A stretch of 20,673 nt of DNA from Oscillospiraceae bacterium (GCA_028706415.1 JAQWBK010000005.1:2783-23455); one strand, 5' to 3'. Positions 7,530-14,929 are shown, numbered from the stretch's first letter. Translations and numbers: made by a program. The notes: a model not told the origin generated them from the letters alone.

Positions 7530-8396
7530 CTATTCTTCAAGATGACGAAGTTCTTCCTCTTGGGCTTTGTCAATCTTCATCTGGGTGTCGCGGATAACCT
7601 TAATATCCCGTAATGCTACCGATATCGGAGGGGAATCGGGGGATTTATCCAGCCTTACCTTAAGCTGACCGGTAAGCAGACTTGATTCGGTTACAACCCC
7701 CTTGCCTTCCTTGGTGCTTACAATGGCGCCCACCTTGGGGGTTATTTTAAACAGAGCTTCGTATGAATCCTGCTCATATTTAAGGCAGCACATAAGACGG
7801 CCGCACACCCCGGATATTTTGGTCGGATTAAGCGACAATCCCTGCTCCTTTGCCATTTTTATTGAGACAGGCTGAAAATCACTTAAAAACTGTGAACAGC
7901 AAAAGGGGCGGCCGCAAATACCCATCCCGCCCAGCATTTTCGCTTCATCACGTACACCTATCTGGCGCAGCTCGATGCGGGTGCGAAAAACCGATGCAAG
8001 ATCCTTGACAAGCTCACGAAAATCCACCCGCCCGTCGGCAGTAAAATAAAATAATATTTTTGAATTGTCAAAGGCATATTCCACATTGACAAGCTTCATA
8101 TCAAGACCGTGGCTTTGTATCTTCTCCTGACAAACATCAAACGCCCGCTTTTCTTTTTCCTCATTTTCTTTAGCGCGGGCAATGTCTTCGGGCAGGGCGG
8201 GGCGAAGAACCTTTTTAAGCGGCTTTACAATATCCGACTCGGGAACATCCCGATTGATCATCGAAACCTCACCGCATTCTATTCCGCAGGATGTTTCCAC
8301 AACCGCCATATCCCCCCGCTCAAAGTTATGCCCGCCCGGGTCAAAGTAATAAATCTTCCCCATATTTTTAAATCGAACACCAATAATCTCTGCCAT
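7530..8396 (-). CDS. ricT: RicT/YaaT regulatory iron-sulfur protein (PSP1 domain)
   Basis: This matches Bacillus YaaT/RicT, a PSP1-domain protein. RicT forms the RicAFT complex, which binds Fe-S clusters and affects RNase Y-dependent RNA processing, phosphorelay and biofilm/sporulation control. Highly conserved blocks are visible: FTADGRVDFRELVKDLASVF, RTRIELRQIGVRDEAKMLGG, and two cysteine sites, CGRPFCC and CGRLMCC, expected to hold Fe-S. The frame is open to 8438, but the family starts at M-x-x-I/V-V/I-GVRF. The ATG at 8396 (MAEIIGVRFKNMGKIYYFDP) is therefore chosen, giving 288 residues. The upstream SD is weak. It follows holB in the usual darA-holB-ricT order. Confidence 0.93.
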   Translation of the reverse strand: MAEIIGVRFKNMGKIYYFDPGGHNFERGDMAVVETSCGIECGEVSMINRDVPESDIVKPLKKVLRPALPEDIARAKENEEKEKRAFDVCQEKIQSHGLDMKLVNVEYAFDNSKILFYFTADGRVDFRELVKDLASVFRTRIELRQIGVRDEAKMLGGMGICGRPFCCSQFLSDFQPVSIKMAKEQGLSLNPTKISGVCGRLMCCLKYEQDSYEALFKITPKVGAIVSTKEGKGVVTESSLLTGQLKVRLDKSPDSPPISVALRDIKVIRDTQMKIDKAQEEELRHLEE

Positions 8397-8471
8397 TCGG
8401 CCTACCATGCCTTTCCATGCCTGCATAAAATGCGGCAAAATAAAATTTTTCGGGTAATATTCGCTTATCTT

Positions 8472-9461
8472 CTATCTGCCTGCCGCCATACGCAGTCGGC
8501 AGCACATAAGTGTCTGAAACAGTCTATGATTGACATACTGCCTCCTTGCACGCTTCAAGGACTCGACCTCGTTCATCAGCTTCATCAGCTGTTCACTTGT
8601 AAGTGAAGCGGCAAGAGTCTGGGCGGTTTGGGGGCTGCATGATAAATCCTCGATAATACCGGTGCGCCGAACAATAGCATCGCGAAAAATGGTGCCAAGT
8701 ACATTGAGAACCCCGTCGGCGGTGTCCTTCCCCTTTTCCAGCTTGCCGGTCAGGCGGAGCAGTTCAAGCTCATCAGGTTTGATGACGGCAAGCGCAAATT
8801 CAGGTGCCAGCTCCAGCATGTTCCGATAAGAACCGTCCGAAAGCCCTGCCGCCGCCTGCCCGATTATACCCCCGAAAACCGTGGCCGCTTGCAGGGCATC
8901 CGCCTTGCTGGTATCCGGCAATATCTGCCTGATTATACGGGCTGCAATTTCATTTTCCACCGAACCGAGACATACCCCGATTATGCGGGACTGTACGGTG
9001 GCAAGAAGCTGTGACCTGTTTTCACAGGTGATTATAAAAACCAAATACTCAGGCGGCTCCTCAAGGATTTTCAAAAGTACATTCTGATTCAACTCATCCA
9101 TTCGCTGCATATCCGGCAGGATGATTACCCGCCTTTGTGCTTCATTTGGCGTCACATAGGCATTATTACGCATATCTTTAATAAGTGCCTTTTTATAGGG
9201 GTTGGCCTTCCCATCATCGGCGATTTCTTGTATATCGGGATGATTGTCTCCTGCCGACTTGATACAGTGGGCACAAACACCGCAGGGCTTTTCGGATGAC
9301 GAGGTGCATAAAGCCGCCCGGGCTATAATCCTTGCCAAAGTCCGCCGTCCGCTGCCTATCGGGCCTTCGATAAGCAGGGCGTGAGGAATACGCCCCCCGT
9401 CCACAAAGGAAGAGAGCAGCTGCTTTACCTCCTCATTACCGGCAAATTCCCCAAACTTCAT
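8472..9461 (-). CDS. holB: DNA polymerase III, delta' subunit
   Basis: This is the clamp-loader delta' subunit, an AAA+ protein that helps load the beta sliding clamp. The 329 residues begin MKFGEFAGNEEVKQLL. The P-loop region is GPIGSGRRT (33-41), with Arg in place of the usual Walker A Lys. Delta' subunits often have a non-functional ATP site, so this is not alarming. The zinc module C52...C60-x2-C63-x2-C66 is complete. An SRC-like sensor region (TVQSRI) is present, with Ile in place of Cys. GAGGGG precedes the ATG. The gene lies 22 bases after darA. Confidence 0.93.
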   Translation of the reverse strand: MKFGEFAGNEEVKQLLSSFVDGGRIPHALLIEGPIGSGRRTLARIIARAALCTSSSEKPCGVCAHCIKSAGDNHPDIQEIADDGKANPYKKALIKDMRNNAYVTPNEAQRRVIILPDMQRMDELNQNVLLKILEEPPEYLVFIITCENRSQLLATVQSRIIGVCLGSVENEIAARIIRQILPDTSKADALQAATVFGGIIGQAAAGLSDGSYRNMLELAPEFALAVIKPDELELLRLTGKLEKGKDTADGVLNVLGTIFRDAIVRRTGIIEDLSCSPQTAQTLAASLTSEQLMKLMNEVESLKRARRQYVNHRLFQTLMCCRLRMAAGR

Positions 9462-9483
9462 GGAAGCCCCTCTTTACTGCAAA

Positions 9484-9804
9484 TTACAGCCGTTCATACT
9501 TTTCAATATTCATAACAAACACGGTTGCTCCGCCCACGGTCACCTCTACCGGAATTGTTGTATAAGCCGAATTCCCGTATGTGGTGCTTGGTATCATCTG
9601 GCTGCGTTTTTTGGAATACTTTTTAATAACCTTCATTACCTCGTCCACACGACTGTCATCCACTCCCACAAGAAAAGTGGTGTTGCCCGACATCAGGAAA
9701 CCGCCGGTAGTCGCAAGCTTTGTGACCGTAAACCCTTCCTTTGTCAGGGCGGAAGAAACCGTACTGCTGTCATCTTTATTAACGATCGCGAGAACCATCT
9801 TCAT
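9484..9804 (-). CDS. darA: Cyclic-di-AMP receptor, PII-like (DarA/YaaQ)
   Basis: This 106-residue protein matches the DarA/PstA/YaaQ family. These are trimeric PII-like proteins that bind the second messenger c-di-AMP in Firmicutes. Signature blocks KLATTGGFLMSGNTTFLVGV and PVEVTVGGATVFVMNIEKYE are clear; the first contains ligand-contacting residues in solved homologues. The output of DarA signalling is still poorly known. GGAGGAA lies upstream of the ATG. It is the first gene of the minus-strand set darA-holB-ricT, with the tmk and yaaR neighbours of Bacillus missing. Confidence 0.95.
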   Translation of the reverse strand: MKMVLAIVNKDDSSTVSSALTKEGFTVTKLATTGGFLMSGNTTFLVGVDDSRVDEVMKVIKKYSKKRSQMIPSTTYGNSAYTTIPVEVTVGGATVFVMNIEKYERL

Positions 9805-9892
9805 GGCTATTCCTCCATTCGCATTATTACAACATGATGCTACCCACCCATTAAAAGCATATCATCCCTTCGGCCTGTTTCCCATCTGATAC

Positions 9893-9907
9893 TAATATCC
9901 GACTAAA
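9893..9907. repeat. Solo end of the ATACTAAT repeat family
   Basis: ATACTAAT at 9889-9896 runs into TAATATCCGACTAAA (9893-9907). This 15-mer occurs as an exact reverse complement at 14232-14246. No clear partner arm was found nearby, so it looks like a decayed or solo end within the darA 5' untranslated region. Confidence 0.5.
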
Positions 9908-9969
9908 GCCTTAACAATCTAATTGCGTTTTAATGAGTAATCTGCATAAGTCCCTACTTATACTATAAT

Positions 9970-9998
9970 ATTATACATTATCATATGCATTGATACAA
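9970..9998 (-). promoter_or_regulatory. Probable promoter of the darA-holB-ricT operon
   Basis: On the minus strand TTGTAT (9993-9998) and a perfect TATAAT (9970-9975) are separated by 17 bases. This would give darA a leader of about 155 bases that contains the solo repeat end. The rsmA gene ends just upstream with no obvious terminator, so read-through is also possible. Confidence 0.6.
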
Positions 9999-10048
9999 GC
10001 GAATCAACAGGTTTTTTGCAACAAGCAATCCCGCCGCCCCACTCCCCG

Positions 10049-10912
10049 TCAGCACAAGTCAACCTCGCAAGCGGTGTTTGCCACCCTTATAAACTGCTCC
10101 AAGCTCAGCTCCTCGGCGCGGGCAAGGCGGGAAATATCCGTTTTATCAAGCAGAATGCCCACAGAAGCCTTATCAAAACCTGCCCCCGCCAATGCGTTTA
10201 CAAGGGTTTTTCGCCTCTGTCCGAATGCCCCCTTGATAATTTTAAACAGCAATTCCTCGTTTTTCACCTCAAACGGAGGGGATTTTCTAATATCAAGCTG
10301 AATAACCGCACTGTCCACCCTTGGGGCGGGCATAAAGCTGCCGCGAGATACCGGAAAAAGCATTTTAGGCTGGGCATAAAACCTCACCGCAAGGGTTACC
10401 GCCCCGCATTCCCTGGTTCCGGGCTGGGCACACAGCCGAACGGCTGCCTCCTTTTGCACCATAACCGTGATGCTATCAGCCTGAATTCGGCTTTCAAGCA
10501 GGCCCATAATAATCGGCGAGGTGATATAATAGGGCAGGTTGGCGCATACACAAACTCGCAGTCCTTTAAACTCCCGCTCTATCAGCTCATGCAAATCAAG
10601 CTTCATTGCATCCCCGTGTATTATCTTAAGATTGTTATGCTCCTCCAGGGTTTCATCCAGCAAAGGCAGCAGTTTTGAATCGATTTCAACCGATACCACC
10701 TTGGCGGCGCGCAGGCAAAGCTCCCGGGTCAGCACCCCGATACCCGGACCGATTTCAAGCACGCCGGTATCTTGGTCGGCCCCGCATGCCTCGGCCATTC
10801 TGGGGCATACGGTGGGATTAATTAAAAAGTTCTGCCCAAGGGATTTTGAAAATCTAAAGCCGTGCCGGTCAAGAAGCCCCCGCACCGCCGAAATATCGGT
10901 CAAGCTCTGCAT
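10049..10912 (-). CDS. rsmA: 16S rRNA (adenine(1518/1519)-N6,N6)-dimethyltransferase
   Basis: RsmA/KsgA dimethylates two adjacent adenines near the 3' end of 16S rRNA during small-subunit assembly. The conserved FSKSLGQNFLI, SAM motif VLEIGPGIGVLTRELC, NLPYYITSPII catalytic motif and C-terminal FGQRRKTLVNAL are all present. The frame opens with a TTG at 10924. The ATG at 10912 is preferred because GGA lies 7 bases upstream and it gives MQSLTDISAVRGLL, a normal 287-residue form. The cytidine deaminase gene ends 40 bases upstream, so the two may share a transcript. Confidence 0.95.
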   Translation of the reverse strand: MQSLTDISAVRGLLDRHGFRFSKSLGQNFLINPTVCPRMAEACGADQDTGVLEIGPGIGVLTRELCLRAAKVVSVEIDSKLLPLLDETLEEHNNLKIIHGDAMKLDLHELIEREFKGLRVCVCANLPYYITSPIIMGLLESRIQADSITVMVQKEAAVRLCAQPGTRECGAVTLAVRFYAQPKMLFPVSRGSFMPAPRVDSAVIQLDIRKSPPFEVKNEELLFKIIKGAFGQRRKTLVNALAGAGFDKASVGILLDKTDISRLARAEELSLEQFIRVANTACEVDLC

Positions 10913-10952
10913 ACCTTCATCCAATCTTTAAATATTATAAGGTCACCATAAA

Positions 10953-11345
10953 CTAAAACTTCACGAATGCATCCGGAAGTAACGCCGACAGGGTGGTGAT
11001 TTTTTTCGCCTCTCCTTGGGCCGAGGCGGATAAAACGATCATATCCCCAAACTCGGTAAGCAGCTGCCGACAGATACCGCAGGGGGAAACCGACCCATCG
11101 GCAGCCACGGCAATTGCAGTAAAGCTCCGTTCGCCTGCACTTACAGCCCCGGTCAGTGCGGCCCGCTCTGCACATATTGTACCCCCGAAGGAGGCACATT
11201 CACAGTTGGCGCCCTCGTATATCCTGCCCGATTCGGCCAGCAAGGCCGCCCCGACGGCAAATCCCGAATAGGGACAATAGGCATTTAATCTTACAGCCTG
11301 TGCCCTTACGACAAGCTCATCCTGAGCCGCTTTTGATAAATCCAT
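10953..11345 (-). CDS. cdd: Cytidine deaminase
   Basis: This is a small homotetrameric zinc cytidine deaminase of 130 residues. It converts cytidine and deoxycytidine to (deoxy)uridine in pyrimidine salvage. The C58-A-E60 catalytic site and PC89GIC92 zinc ligands are intact. The ribose-binding N-x-E is present as ANCEC, with cysteines flanking Glu49 where many homologues have Val and Asn. GGGGGA is the RBS before the ATG. It is divergent from a dCMP deaminase gene, so two pyrimidine deaminases share one intergenic region. Confidence 0.95.
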   Translation of the reverse strand: MDLSKAAQDELVVRAQAVRLNAYCPYSGFAVGAALLAESGRIYEGANCECASFGGTICAERAALTGAVSAGERSFTAIAVAADGSVSPCGICRQLLTEFGDMIVLSASAQGEAKKITTLSALLPDAFVKF

Positions 11346-11501
11346 AATAAATCCCCCAAGTATTCACTCAGAATCTGTCAAATACTGATTTCCGCTGTTG
11401 CACCATGGTGCGTTTTTTGCTATTATATCATAAGAATATAATTTGAAAATATAATATTCATCTCTATGACAAAATATATAATGAAAGGTATGGAAAATTG
11501 A
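11346..11501. promoter_or_regulatory. Divergent promoter region between cdd and the dCMP deaminase gene
   Basis: This very AT-rich 156 bases holds an extended -10 (TGATATAAT, minus strand, box at 11422-11427) with a weak TTTTCA -35 for cdd. TATAAT-like boxes occur on the plus strand for the dCMP deaminase. A 12-bp perfect palindrome, GCACCATGGTGC, at 11400-11411 falls in the cdd leader and could be a protein site or small hairpin. Confidence 0.5.
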
Positions 11502-11990
11502 ATGAGCAGAAGGGACAAAGAGAACTATTATCTTGATATTGCACAATCCGTTTCTAATCGCGGCACCTGCCTGAGACGCAATTTCGGAGCAATTATAGTA
11601 AAAAATGATCAGATTTTGGCGACAGGCTACAGCGGCGCGCCGCGGGGGCGTAAAAACTGCTCGGATCTTGGTTTCTGCCTGCGCGAAAGCATGAACATAC
11701 CCCGGGGGGAGCGTTATGAGCTGTGCCGCTCGGTACACGCCGAAGCCAATGCCATAATCAGTGCTTCCCGAAGCGAAATGATCGGCTCGACGCTATATCT
11801 GGTTGGGGTTGACAGCAATACAAATGACTTGGTGAGCGATGCCTGCTCCTGCTCCATGTGCAAAAGGCTGATTATAAATGCCGGCATTTCCCGGGTCATC
11901 ATCCGTAATAAACCCGATCATTTTACCGCCGTTTATGTGCAGGACTGGATTGAAAACGATGAATCCCTGAACGGCAGCCGCGGGTATTAA
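11502..11990 (+). CDS. Deoxycytidylate (dCMP) deaminase, ComEB-like
   Basis: This 162-residue zinc deaminase converts dCMP to dUMP, feeding thymidylate synthesis. The H79-A-E81 catalytic motif (HAEANAI) and C117-S-M-C120 zinc pair are present. The pattern GAPRGRKNC...GFCLRE...ELCRSVHAE is the extra zinc-loop arrangement known from T4-type and Firmicute dCMP deaminases. The usual Pro before the first zinc Cys is Ser here. The chosen ATG is the first in frame, with a modest upstream GGA. Its stop overlaps the stop of the convergent dacF-like gene by four bases. Confidence 0.9.
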   Translation: MSRRDKENYYLDIAQSVSNRGTCLRRNFGAIIVKNDQILATGYSGAPRGRKNCSDLGFCLRESMNIPRGERYELCRSVHAEANAIISASRSEMIGSTLYLVGVDSNTNDLVSDACSCSMCKRLIINAGISRVIIRNKPDHFTAVYVQDWIENDESLNGSRGY

Positions 11991-13363
11991 CGGTACTTGT
12001 TTATCCTCTTCATACGGTTGCGCCTGCGTTTTCTGTTGTGAACAATATTTAAAATAATATACCCGATAAGCAGCAGCAAAAGCAGCCCCAAGCCTACATA
12101 AAACCACGGTGAGGTCAGAAATGAGAGTATCTTTGACCAAACATCCAGCACTTCGCTGCGCTCGATGCTCTCGCTGGCTACAAGCTCGACCTCACCAATC
12201 ACCTGGTCGGTTTGTATTATCAGCTGAACCTTGCCCAGCACCTGCCCTTTTTTCACCGGGGCATCAATGCTCTCGGGCACGCCAACCGGCCTTTTCACAA
12301 TGGTTGAAAGATCAAGCCCTTTTATCGCTATGGTTGAAAAGCTCTCTTTGGGTATCAGCGATACCTTATCCTTATTCCATGCCAGATTTACCTTAACGGT
12401 TGCAATCGGCTCGTTTTTCTTGAGTAATGTTTCATATGTGAAATTATTGAATGCCCAGACATAAAGAGTTTTGGTCTCCTTATAAAAAACTCCTCTTTCC
12501 CCTTGCGAATCGGTATCGGATGCCCCCAGCACCACACAAAGGTATTCATATCCGCTGTCCCGCGCCACGGACGCAAGGCAACGCCCCGCCTCGTCGGTAA
12601 ATCCGGTTTTCCCGAATGCCATGGGGGCATAATAATAGGGGGTGGATCGGCGCATCATATCGTTGGTGCTGCCATATGACCGTGGGATTCCGCCTTTTAT
12701 AGGATTAATGGTATACTGGGTGGCGGAAAACAGGGGTTCAAATTCGGGGTAGTTCATACCATACCGAATTATTTTATATAAATCGGCAGCCGTGGTATAT
12801 TGGTTTGGTGAATCAAGTCCGGTCACATTTGAAAAGGATGTGTTTTTACAACCTATCTCGGTTGCCAGACTGTTCATTTTGTTGACAAACTCTTCATTGC
12901 TTCCGGCAAGGGTGGTCGCAAGGGTAACACAAGCATCCGCCGCCGTCTGTATTGTGGAGATGGACAGCAGGTCGCGTATGGTCCATTCTTCTTGGTTGAT
13001 ATATGACATCTGCACCGTGGCAAGCTGGGAGCCCGTAATCAAATTGAATTGGGTACTTGTGTATTTTCCGGTAACCTTATCAATATCCAGACCCTTTTCA
13101 CGGATTATCTCGATTGCAGTCAGCCCTACCATAAACCTGACAAGGGCTGCCGGCGAACGCTTTGAATGGGCGTTTAGCTCAAAAAGCACCGTATCCTCCT
13201 GCTCGTTTGCCCCAAGGTTTACGACGATTGCCGCTTTTGCACTCAACTCGGTATTTGAAGGCAATTGATATAAGGATTCGGTCCAGGCCGATACCCTGCC
13301 GCCGAGAAGTAACCCACACGACAACATAGCAGCAATTCTTAATGTGATTTTTTTGATATGCAT
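11987..13363 (-). CDS. DacF-like D-Ala-D-Ala carboxypeptidase family protein, predicted catalytically inactive
   Basis: This is a 458-residue exported, membrane-anchored protein of peptidase family S11 (PBP5/DacF fold). It has a signal peptide at 1-26, an S11 domain, a PBP5 C-terminal beta domain, one membrane helix near 425-445 and a basic tail. Overall family features such as SFSNVTGLD...YTTAADLYKI and K252-T-G are intact. The catalytic SxxK site reads P-A-A73-L-V-R76, so both the nucleophilic Ser and Lys are missing. The SxN motif reads T140-A-A142. It is therefore probably a pseudoenzyme binding peptidoglycan or regulating another DD-peptidase. The frame opens at 13567, but the ATG at 13363 starts the signal peptide. 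The gene is full length with no frameshift, so it is maintained. Confidence 0.88.
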   Translation of the reverse strand: MHIKKITLRIAAMLSCGLLLGGRVSAWTESLYQLPSNTELSAKAAIVVNLGANEQEDTVLFELNAHSKRSPAALVRFMVGLTAIEIIREKGLDIDKVTGKYTSTQFNLITGSQLATVQMSYINQEEWTIRDLLSISTIQTAADACVTLATTLAGSNEEFVNKMNSLATEIGCKNTSFSNVTGLDSPNQYTTAADLYKIIRYGMNYPEFEPLFSATQYTINPIKGGIPRSYGSTNDMMRRSTPYYYAPMAFGKTGFTDEAGRCLASVARDSGYEYLCVVLGASDTDSQGERGVFYKETKTLYVWAFNNFTYETLLKKNEPIATVKVNLAWNKDKVSLIPKESFSTIAIKGLDLSTIVKRPVGVPESIDAPVKKGQVLGKVQLIIQTDQVIGEVELVASESIERSEVLDVWSKILSFLTSPWFYVGLGLLLLLLIGYIILNIVHNRKRRRNRMKRINKYR

Positions 13364-13384
13364 CGCTCTAACCCCGCAAAATTT

Positions 13385-13412
13385 ATTATACAAATATTTT
13401 TTACTTCTGAAA
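13385..13412 (-). promoter_or_regulatory. Probable promoter of the dacF-like gene
   Basis: On the minus strand a perfect TATAAT (13385-13390) lies 17 bases after a weak -35 CTTTCA. The gene starts 21 bases downstream, so the leader is very short. The divergent metallophosphoesterase gene shares this 63-base gap. Confidence 0.45.
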
Positions 13413-13426
13413 GGCATGATTTCATA

Positions 13427-14137
13427 ATGGTTTATATAACCGGAGATACCCACGGGGACTTTTCCCGTTTTAAAAGCCCCGATGCCCGAAAGCTCAGACG
13501 CGGCGACACCATGATAGTTCTGGGAGATTTCGGATTTTTGTGGAACGGCAGCAAAGAGGAACAACATATATTAAATAAACTGTCACGGCTTAAATATACC
13601 GTTCTTTTTCTTGACGGACCCCACGAGAATTATGATCTGTTGGGTGAAATACCGGTAACCGAGTGGAACGGCGGCAAGGTACAGATGATCAAAGAAAATG
13701 TTATGCACCTGCTCAGGGGAGAGGTATACACCATAGAATATGATAAATATTTTGTGTTTGGTGGCGGCGAAGGCCCCGAACATGATATCCGCACCCAGAC
13801 AAAAACATGGTGGGAGGAGGAAATGCCCTCGGGGGAAGAAATGCTCCACGGCCGCAGCCGTTTGGCCGAACAGGGAAACAAGGTGAATTTTATCCTTTCC
13901 CATGAATACCCCGGGAAAACGGCAAGTCATCTCTCCAAAAACAGACGGACTAACGGGGTCAATGCCTACCTCGGTCTTATCGAAACCGAAGTGGAATATG
14001 ATCGCTGGTTTTTTGGCTCACTTCATCTTGATAAGATAATGAGTAAGAGGCTGCTTTCGGTGTTTCAATTCATTATACCGGTGCATAAGCCTCAACCAAA
14101 ACGAGGAAAAGCTAAAAACTCAACCACCCTCGGCTGA
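13427..14137 (+). CDS. Metallophosphoesterase-fold protein with altered metal site
   Basis: This is a 236-residue calcineurin-like phosphoesterase-fold protein of unknown substrate. Visible motifs are D7-x-H9 (GDTHGD), G33-D34 (LGDFG) and S158-H159. The usual GNH(E/D) motif reads G64-P-H-E, and the usual GHxH reads G197-S-L-H. One metal-binding/catalytic Asn and one His are thus replaced. This may be a divergent subfamily or an inactive protein. An upstream ATG in frame at 13358 would overlap the start of the divergent dacF-like gene. The ATG at 13427 fits the family start (MVYITGDTHGD) and has GAAAGG upstream. The last 10-15 residues run into a GC-rich hairpin and may not be native. Confidence 0.8.
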   Translation: MVYITGDTHGDFSRFKSPDARKLRRGDTMIVLGDFGFLWNGSKEEQHILNKLSRLKYTVLFLDGPHENYDLLGEIPVTEWNGGKVQMIKENVMHLLRGEVYTIEYDKYFVFGGGEGPEHDIRTQTKTWWEEEMPSGEEMLHGRSRLAEQGNKVNFILSHEYPGKTASHLSKNRRTNGVNAYLGLIETEVEYDRWFFGSLHLDKIMSKRLLSVFQFIIPVHKPQPKRGKAKNSTTLG

Positions 14138-14147
14138 AAGCCGAGGG
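14127..14147. repeat. Perfect hairpin overlapping the metallophosphoesterase stop
   Basis: CCCTCGGCT and AGCCGAGGG form a perfect 9-bp stem with a 3-base loop. The stop codon of the phosphoesterase gene lies inside it. No T-run follows, so it is not a standard terminator. Hairpins of this form flank IS200/IS605-type elements, but no transposase remains, so that origin is only inferred. Confidence 0.5.
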
Positions 14148-14231
14148 GTTCGGCTGGGGGGAATAGTTTTAAGCCCGCCTGCGTCGTCGGCCTTGCCCGA
14201 CACACAAAATCCTCGGAAACCTTATCAATAT

Positions 14232-14246
14232 TTTAGTCGGATATTA
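14232..14246. repeat. Second solo end of the ATACTAAT repeat family
   Basis: TTTAGTCGGATATTA is the exact reverse complement of 9893-9907, 4.3 kb away, and continues into TTATTAAT. It lies four bases past the stop of the uracil-DNA glycosylase gene, as copy 1 lies just past rsmI. The rest of 14138-14249 holds only short GC-rich hairpins and no gene. Confidence 0.5.
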
Positions 14247-14249
14247 TTA

Positions 14250-14837
14250 TTAATCCCAATTAAATACGGTGTGCTCGCAAACCTGTTCAATTTTATCTCT
14301 TAAAGCTATATAATCGGCAAAAGCCTCGGGCTTTCGGTTGGGATTTCGTAAAATGGCGGCGGGATGGAAGGTCCCCATCATGAGTATGTTCCCCTTTTGG
14401 ATAAATTCGCCGTGCTGCCGGGTCACCTTAAAATCAGGTGAAATAATACGGCATCCGGCCACCCGTCCCAGACAAACCATGATTTTGGGGCGTATGAGTG
14501 ATACCTGCTCCCTCAACCAATGGATACAAGCCTCCTGCTCATCGGGCAAAGGATCTCTGTTATTCGGCGGACGGCATTTCACAATATTCGCAATATATAT
14601 ATTATGCTTTCGGGATAGCCCGACGGCTGCCAGCATTTTATCAAGGAGCTGCCCCCCTCGGCCGACAAAGGGCTCCCCCCTCAAATCCTCCTGTTCGCCC
14701 GGCCCTTCCCCCACAAACAGTATTTCGGCATCCGGCCTGCCTACGCCTACCACCACATTATTGCGGGTTTCGGCAAGGGAGCAGGCGGTGCATTTTTGGC
14801 ATTGAACGGTCAAATCGTTCCAGTCCTGATAGGCCAT
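14250..14837 (-). CDS. Uracil-DNA glycosylase, family 4 (iron-sulfur type)
   Basis: This enzyme removes uracil from DNA and starts base excision repair. The 195 residues show the family 4 motifs: VGEGPGEQED, FVGRGGQLLDKML, NIVKCRPPNNRDPLPDE and the C-terminal GTFHPAAILR. The four [4Fe-4S] cysteines are C16 and C19 (CTACSL), the Cys of KCRPP and the Cys of EQEAC. The frame opens at 14879, but AAAGGAG sits nine bases before the ATG at 14837 (MAYQDWNDL), so this start is chosen. It is divergent from pduL. Its promoter segment is nearly the same as that of the ferredoxin. Confidence 0.93.
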   Translation of the reverse strand: MAYQDWNDLTVQCQKCTACSLAETRNNVVVGVGRPDAEILFVGEGPGEQEDLRGEPFVGRGGQLLDKMLAAVGLSRKHNIYIANIVKCRPPNNRDPLPDEQEACIHWLREQVSLIRPKIMVCLGRVAGCRIISPDFKVTRQHGEFIQKGNILMMGTFHPAAILRNPNRKPEAFADYIALRDKIEQVCEHTVFNWD

Positions 14838-14868
14838 TCTTTCAATCTCCTTTAATGTTCCAAACAAA

Positions 14869-14894
14869 CCATGTACCAAAATATAATAACATAC
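14869..14894 (-). promoter_or_regulatory. Uracil-DNA glycosylase promoter, shared motif with ferredoxin
   Basis: On the minus strand an extended -10 TGTTATTAT (box 14883-14888) lies in a segment that matches the ferredoxin promoter over 24 bases with two differences. The match covers the -10, the expected start site and the first transcribed bases. A -35 is poor, consistent with an extended -10 promoter. Confidence 0.55.
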
Positions 14895-14900
14895 TTTTAC

Positions 14901-14929
14901 TTGAAATAACAGACCTTAAGGGTTACAAT
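14901..14929 (+). promoter_or_regulatory. Probable promoter of pduL
   Basis: TTGAAA (14901-14906) and TACAAT (14924-14929) are spaced by exactly 17 bases. The transcript would have a leader of about 85 bases before the pduL start. That leader contains a TATGAC/GTCATA hairpin (14951-14971) and a GCATG/CATGC hairpin followed by eight Ts (14973-15001), which looks like a weak attenuator. Confidence 0.6.

Noticed and set aside
7200..7573. Longer open frames overlapping the ferredoxin on both strands
   Set aside because: They are shadow frames; the 56-residue ferredoxin has two complete 4Fe-4S motifs and a strong RBS.
9805..10048. Possible small gene or riboswitch upstream of darA
   Set aside because: Only a promoter, a solo repeat end and AT-rich DNA are visible; no frame with an RBS and no known aptamer pattern.
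11364..11738. 124-codon minus-strand open frame across the cdd/dCMP deaminase spacer
   Set aside because: It is antisense to the well-supported dCMP deaminase gene and covers the divergent promoter region.
13364..13567. 68-codon N-terminal extension of the dacF-like frame
   Set aside because: It would place a signal peptide internally and is antisense to the start of the metallophosphoesterase; the ATG at 13363 begins a proper signal peptide.
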